36,126 nt of DNA, taken from contig SVOI01000023.1 of assembly GCA_015066465.1 (NCBI GenBank), forward strand, positions 1-36,126. The letters run 5' to 3'. How positions within the stretch are numbered: position 1 is the stretch's first letter; every line of letters starts with the position of its first letter. The position numbers and the translations under genes were made by a program. Below, piece by piece: positions 32,736 through 36,126 of the stretch. The DNA comes from Oscillospiraceae bacterium (lineage in GTDB: Bacteria; Bacillota; Clostridia; Oscillospirales; Acutalibacteraceae). The notes under the pieces were generated by a model. That model saw nothing but the letters and a program-made list of their open reading frames with translations. It had not been told where the DNA came from and made no database searches.

Positions 32736-33656
32736 ATGAAAATGATTAAAAATGGCGTTTATCCAACAATGATTACACCTTTTACCGATGATAATAAAAT
32801 TGATTACAATGGAGTTCTCGAGCTTTTAGATTGGTATAAATTCCGCGGTGTAGATGGAATTTTTGCAATTTGTCAGAGTAGTGAAATTTTCTATTTATCT
32901 TTTGAAGAAAGATTAGAGCTTTTAAAATTTATTATGGCAAATAAGCCAGAGGGAATGGATATTGTTGCTTCTGGCCATGTTGCAGATGATTTAGAAACAC
33001 AAATTAAAGAAGCAAAAGCTTTTATTGAAACAGGCATTGATGCTTACGTTTTCATTTCTAATCGTTTTGCTAAAGCAGATGAAAGCGACGACGTTTTGTT
33101 TGAAAATATGAAATATGTTGCAGATGCTTTGCCTGATATTCCTTTTGGTGTTTACGAGTGTCCGTATCCATATAAACGTGTGCTTACACCAGAGCTTTTA
33201 AAGAAAATGGCAGATGATGGTCGCTTCCAGTTCTTAAAAGATACTTGTTGTGATACAGAAATGTTAAAAGCAAAACACGAAGCAGTAAAGGGTAGCAACC
33301 TTAAAATATTTAACGCTAATGCTGCGACATTCTTACAGAGCTTAAGAATGGGTTGCAGTGGTTATTCTGGTGTTATGGCAAACTTCCACCCAGAGCTTTA
33401 TAGTCAACTCATAAAAGCTTATAATGATGGTGATATGGCATTAGCTGAAAAATTGCAGAATATTGTTGGTTATATGTCAGTGACAGAATGCCAGTGCTAT
33501 CCTGTTAATGCAAAGTATTACTTAAGCCTTGAAGGTCTTGGGATTGGTATTCATACCAGAACAAGAAATCCTGCTGAATTAACAGAAACCAGAAAATTAG
33601 AAATTGTTCAGATGTTTGAGCTTACAAATGAAATAAAAAGCACAATTTTGAAATGA
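32736..33656 (+). CDS. DapA-family aldolase (not dapA itself; substrate unknown)
   Basis: 306 residues of the N-acetylneuraminate lyase/dihydrodipicolinate synthase barrel family. The Schiff-base lysine Lys168 (FLKDTCCD) and the catalytic tyrosine Tyr140 (VYECPYP) are both present, so it should be active on a 2-oxo-acid. The loop that is GTTGE in DapA reads CQSSE here, and YNVP is YECP; the C-terminus (IGIHTRTRNPAELTE) also differs. It thus probably acts on another substrate than aspartate semialdehyde, such as a sugar acid. A true dapA lies at 3522. AGGGGA at 32723-32728 precedes the ATG; it is likely transcribed with yqgF. Confidence 0.85.
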   Translation: MKMIKNGVYPTMITPFTDDNKIDYNGVLELLDWYKFRGVDGIFAICQSSEIFYLSFEERLELLKFIMANKPEGMDIVASGHVADDLETQIKEAKAFIETGIDAYVFISNRFAKADESDDVLFENMKYVADALPDIPFGVYECPYPYKRVLTPELLKKMADDGRFQFLKDTCCDTEMLKAKHEAVKGSNLKIFNANAATFLQSLRMGCSGYSGVMANFHPELYSQLIKAYNDGDMALAEKLQNIVGYMSVTECQCYPVNAKYYLSLEGLGIGIHTRTRNPAELTETRKLEIVQMFELTNEIKSTILK

Positions 33657-33709
33657 AAATTACCAATAATTTTTTATAAAAACTACAATAATTTTTTTAT
33701 GAAAAATTA

Positions 33710-33737
33710 TTGACACTCAAAATGATGGTGGTATAAT
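33710..33737 (+). promoter_or_regulatory. Consensus promoter of the CofE-like gene
   Basis: TTGACA at 33710-33715, 16 bases, TATAAT at 33732-33737 with TGG before it (extended -10). It is preceded by a T-rich imperfect hairpin (33688-33712) that overlaps the -35. Confidence 0.85.
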
Positions 33738-33794
33738 AAATTGTCAAAGTTTTTTATAAACTATGCTAATTCTACCGAATGAAAGGTGAAGAAA

Positions 33795-34985
33795 ATGGAA
33801 AGAAAAGTTGGTACTGTTTCGAGAGGTATTCGTTGCCCTATTATCAGAGAAGGCGATAACCTTGCAAAAATCGTTGCTGACAGCGTGCTTGAAGCAGCAG
33901 AAAGTGAAGGCTTTAGCCTTCGTGACAGAGATGTTATTTCTGTTACTGAGTCAATCGTTGCAAGAAGTCAGGGTAACTATGCATCTGTTGAAGCTATCGC
34001 AAAAGATGTAAAGACAAAGTTAGGTGGCGAAACAATCGGTGTTATTTTCCCGATTCTTTCAAGAAATCGCTTTGCTATTTGTCTTAAAGGTATTGCTATG
34101 GGCGCTAAGAAAATTGTGCTTATGTTAAGCTACCCAAGTGACGAAGTTGGTAACTGCCTCGTTTCTTTAGATAAAATTGATGAAGCTGGCATTAACCCAT
34201 ACAGCGATGTATTAACCCTTGAAAAATACCGTGAGCTTTTCGGTGAAAACAAACACGAGTTTACTGGTGTTGATTATGTTGAATATTATTCACAAATCAT
34301 TCGTGATGCTGGTGCAGAAGTAGAGGTTATCTTTGCTAACCAGCCAACAACAATTCTTAAATATACAGACTGTGTTCTCAACTGCGATATTCATACCCGT
34401 GCAAGAACAAAGAGAATTCTTCTTAAAAATGGCGCAAAAGTTGTTTGCGGTCTCGATGATATTCTTAATGCATCTGTTGATGGTAGCGGTTGCAACGAAA
34501 AATACGGTCTTTTAGGCTCAAATAAATCTACAGAAGATACAATCAAACTCTTCCCAAGAGAATGTAAAGATTTCGTTCTTGAAATTCAGAAACTCATTTT
34601 AGATGCAACTGGTAAGCACGTTGAAGTTATGGTTTACGGTGATGGTGCATTCAAAGACCCACAAGGTAAAATCTGGGAACTTGCAGACCCTTGTGTTTCA
34701 CCAGCATTTACTGACGGCTTAGTTGGTACACCAAATGAATTAAAGCTCAAATATCTTGCAGATAATGACTTTAAAGATTTAAGTGGTGAAGAACTTAAAA
34801 AAGCTATTTCAGAAAGCATTAAAGCTAAGAGTGATAACCTTGTTGGTAATATGGCTTCTCAGGGTACTACCCCAAGACAGTTAACCGACCTTATCGGTTC
34901 ACTCTGTGACTTAACAAGTGGTTCAGGCGACAAAGGTACTCCTGTTGTTCTTGTTCAGGGTTATTTTGATAACTATACAAACTGA
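33795..34985 (+). CDS. CofE-like (coenzyme F420-0:L-glutamate ligase family) protein
   Basis: 396 residues from ATG 33795; AAAGGTG (33782-33788) precedes it, so a GTG at 33786 inside that site is rejected. Family features: an N-terminal RDRDVISVTESIVARSQG segment, then an LGGETIGVIFPILSRNRFAICLKGIA stretch (split by a loop) and a later DDILNASVDGSGC-NEKYGLLGSNKSTED region; these correspond to the GTP- and metal-binding parts of the CofE fold. Archaeal and actinobacterial CofE adds glutamates to F420; it is ~250 residues, this is longer. Clostridia generally do not make F420, so the substrate is probably another lactyl- or phosphate-type acceptor. Not established. It precedes the GMP synthase subunit by 46 bases. 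Confidence 0.78.
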   Translation: MERKVGTVSRGIRCPIIREGDNLAKIVADSVLEAAESEGFSLRDRDVISVTESIVARSQGNYASVEAIAKDVKTKLGGETIGVIFPILSRNRFAICLKGIAMGAKKIVLMLSYPSDEVGNCLVSLDKIDEAGINPYSDVLTLEKYRELFGENKHEFTGVDYVEYYSQIIRDAGAEVEVIFANQPTTILKYTDCVLNCDIHTRARTKRILLKNGAKVVCGLDDILNASVDGSGCNEKYGLLGSNKSTEDTIKLFPRECKDFVLEIQKLILDATGKHVEVMVYGDGAFKDPQGKIWELADPCVSPAFTDGLVGTPNELKLKYLADNDFKDLSGEELKKAISESIKAKSDNLVGNMASQGTTPRQLTDLIGSLCDLTSGSGDKGTPVVLVQGYFDNYTN

Positions 34986-35002
34986 TAAATTTCAGTTTTT
35001 CG

Positions 35003-35024
35003 TATAATATATTTACAACGGAGG
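35003..35024 (+). promoter_or_regulatory. Weak -10 and strong ribosome binding site before the GMP synthase subunit
   Basis: TATAAT at 35003-35008 stands without a convincing -35. GGAGG at 35020-35024 sits 7 bases before ATG 35032. Read-through from the CofE-like gene is at least as likely. No purine riboswitch or regulator box is seen. Confidence 0.4.
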
Positions 35025-35031
35025 CAAAATT

Positions 35032-36012
35032 ATGGAAATGTTAAAAAGACCTGATGATATGCAAAGAATCACCACAAAAGAACTTGCGAATGCATTTATT
35101 GATGAACAAGTAAAAAAGGTGCAAGAACAAGTTGGTGATAAGAAAGTTTTACTCGCTCTTTCAGGTGGTGTTGACTCTTCTGTTGTTGCAGCACTTCTTA
35201 TTAAAGCTATTGGCAAACAATTAGTTTGTGTTCACGTTAACCACGGTCTTATGAGAAAAGGCGAAAGTGAACAGGTTATTGAAGTTTTCGGCAAACAGCT
35301 TGATGCAAACTTAATTTATATTGATGCTACTGATAGATTTTTAGATAAATTAGCAGGTGTTTCTGAACCTGAAAAGAAAAGAAAGATTATCGGTGGCGAG
35401 TTCATTGAAGTATTCAATGAAGAAGCAAAGAAATTAGAAGGTATTTCTTTCCTTGCTCAAGGTACAATTTATCCTGATATTCTTGAAAGTGACGGCGTTA
35501 AAGCTCACCACAATGTTGGTGGTCTTCCAGAAGATATGAAAATGGAACTCGTTGAGCCTGTTGCACTTCTCTTTAAAGATGAAGTTCGTGTTGTAGGTTC
35601 TGCACTCGGTCTTCCTGATGAAATGGTTTATCGTCAACCATTCCCAGGCCCAGGTCTCGGTGTTCGTTGCCTTGGTGCTATTACTCGTGACAGACTTCAC
35701 GCTCTTCGTGAAGCAGATGCAATTCTCCGTGAAGAATTTGACAAAAACGGTCTTGCAGGTAAAGTTTGGCAGTACTTTATTGCTGTTCCTGATGTTAAGA
35801 GCGTTGGTGTTAAAGATTCAAAGCGCTACGAGGGTTGGCCGGCAATCATTCGTGCAGTTAACACAACTGACGCTATGAGCGCTACAATTGAAGAAATCCC
35901 TTACAACGTTCTTCATAAAATTACAGACAGAATCACACACGAAGTTGATGGTATCAACAGAGTACTTTATGACCTTACTCCAAAGCCGATAGGAACAATT
36001 GAGTGGGAATAA
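35032..36012 (+). CDS. guaA: GMP synthase ATP-pyrophosphatase subunit, without glutaminase domain
   Basis: 326 residues that correspond to the C-terminal two-thirds of ordinary ~510-residue GuaA: P-loop SGGVDSS (44-50), then DRFLDKLAGV, KRKIIGGEF, a HHNVGGLPEDM motif, FKDEVR, and the dimerisation domain ending PIGTIEWE, the normal C-terminus. The class I glutamine amidotransferase domain is absent. There is no frameshift upstream: the preceding gene is complete and unrelated, and GGAGG at 35020-35024 marks a genuine start. It makes GMP from XMP and ATP with ammonia, which in archaea comes from a separate GuaAa subunit; here either free ammonia or a distant amidotransferase must supply it. Confidence 0.9.
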   Translation: MEMLKRPDDMQRITTKELANAFIDEQVKKVQEQVGDKKVLLALSGGVDSSVVAALLIKAIGKQLVCVHVNHGLMRKGESEQVIEVFGKQLDANLIYIDATDRFLDKLAGVSEPEKKRKIIGGEFIEVFNEEAKKLEGISFLAQGTIYPDILESDGVKAHHNVGGLPEDMKMELVEPVALLFKDEVRVVGSALGLPDEMVYRQPFPGPGLGVRCLGAITRDRLHALREADAILREEFDKNGLAGKVWQYFIAVPDVKSVGVKDSKRYEGWPAIIRAVNTTDAMSATIEEIPYNVLHKITDRITHEVDGINRVLYDLTPKPIGTIEWE

Positions 36013-36020
36013 TTCAAAAT

Positions 36021-36070
36021 CCGTGAAACTCCTTATTTTACAAGGGTTTCACGGTTGTTTTTTTATTTTT
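36021..36070 (+). terminator. Intrinsic terminator of the GMP synthase gene
   Basis: CCGTGAAAC (36021-36029) pairs with GTTTCACGG (36046-36054), with a further CCTT/AAGG inner stem. It is followed by a long T-rich tract to ~36070. Confidence 0.85.
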
Positions 36071-36084
36071 GGCAAGGTTTTGAC

Positions 36085-36122
36085 AAAATGAGACTACTGA
36101 ATTTTTAGTAGTCTCATTTTTA
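36085..36122. terminator. Second terminator hairpin at the window end, probably for a minus-strand gene beyond
   Basis: 14-bp perfect stem 36085-36098 with 36107-36120, 8-base loop, A run before and T run after, so it works on both strands. It may serve a gene outside the window that converges on guaA. Confidence 0.7.
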
Positions 36123-36126
36123 GTTA

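Noticed and set aside
33660-33712. A terminator between the second DapA-like gene and the CofE-like gene
   Set aside because: There is a repeated CAATAATTTTTTAT and an AT-only hairpin, but no G+C stem, and the 3' arm runs into the -35 of the next promoter; support is too weak.
34986-35031. A purine riboswitch or PurR box before the GMP synthase gene
   Set aside because: The spacer is only 46 bases and holds no conserved purine aptamer or known box.

Overview
The window looks like chromosomal DNA from a low-G+C, Gram-positive, endospore-forming anaerobe of the class Clostridia, probably a gut-type Oscillospirales or Lachnospirales relative. The support is: two dedicated sporulation genes (spoIVA and sigK), strong AGGAGG-type ribosome binding sites, lipobox lipoproteins, an L-box lysine riboswitch, a pyrophosphate-type phosphofructokinase and AT-rich intergenic DNA. 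Species cannot be read from the sequence. I saw no phage, transposon, CRISPR or plasmid genes. This is ordinary core and accessory chromosome, with about thirty protein genes, one tRNA and many clear intrinsic terminators.

Layout. Bases 1-2182: the end of a ZIP metal transporter, a secreted alpha/beta-hydrolase lipoprotein and an EamA-type transporter, closed by a terminator. 2315-3181: a single-pass membrane protein of unknown role. 3241-7399: a lysine-riboswitch operon (dapA, lysA and a B12-binding/radical SAM protein). 7418-9855: a small XRE repressor divergent from a chemotaxis receptor, with palindromic operators over a near-consensus promoter. 9868-10554: an MgtC-like protein. 10749-13608: spoIVA behind a sigma-E-type promoter, then an FAD/Rieske oxidoreductase. 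13631-17832: a divergent tyrosine phenol-lyase-like enzyme facing a LysR regulator that is followed closely by a GH36-like glycosidase. 17877-20866: a small orphan protein, then a zinc-ribbon membrane protein translationally coupled to an MFS/GPH transporter, with phased A-tracts upstream. 20910-20998: tRNA-Ser(CGA). 21124-23475: an FG-GAP-like lipoprotein and PPi-phosphofructokinase. 23660-26959: a very large HD-GYP signalling protein, overlapping tail-to-tail with sigK. 27701-32724: a cell-envelope run (sugar-phosphate transferase, IspD/TarI-type cytidylyltransferase, class A penicillin-binding protein), then the YqgF/RuvX nuclease. 32736-36012: a second, atypical DapA-family aldolase, a CofE-like ligase and a GMP synthase ATP-pyrophosphatase without its glutaminase domain.

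How the genes work together. Diaminopimelate/lysine supply (dapA, lysA), lipid-linked sugar transfer, cytidylyl activation and PBP polymerisation all serve the cell envelope. SpoIVA and pro-SigK are mother-cell sporulation genes. The chemoreceptor and the HD-GYP protein point to motility or c-di-GMP signalling. The best candidates for unfamiliar biology are the split GMP synthase next to a CofE-like ligase, the HD-GYP protein with decayed GGDEF- and EAL-like modules, the tyrosine phenol-lyase homologue with an altered PLP pocket, the repressor/receptor operator array, and the zinc-ribbon/transporter pair behind curved DNA. No wholly new multi-gene system is evident from sequence alone.
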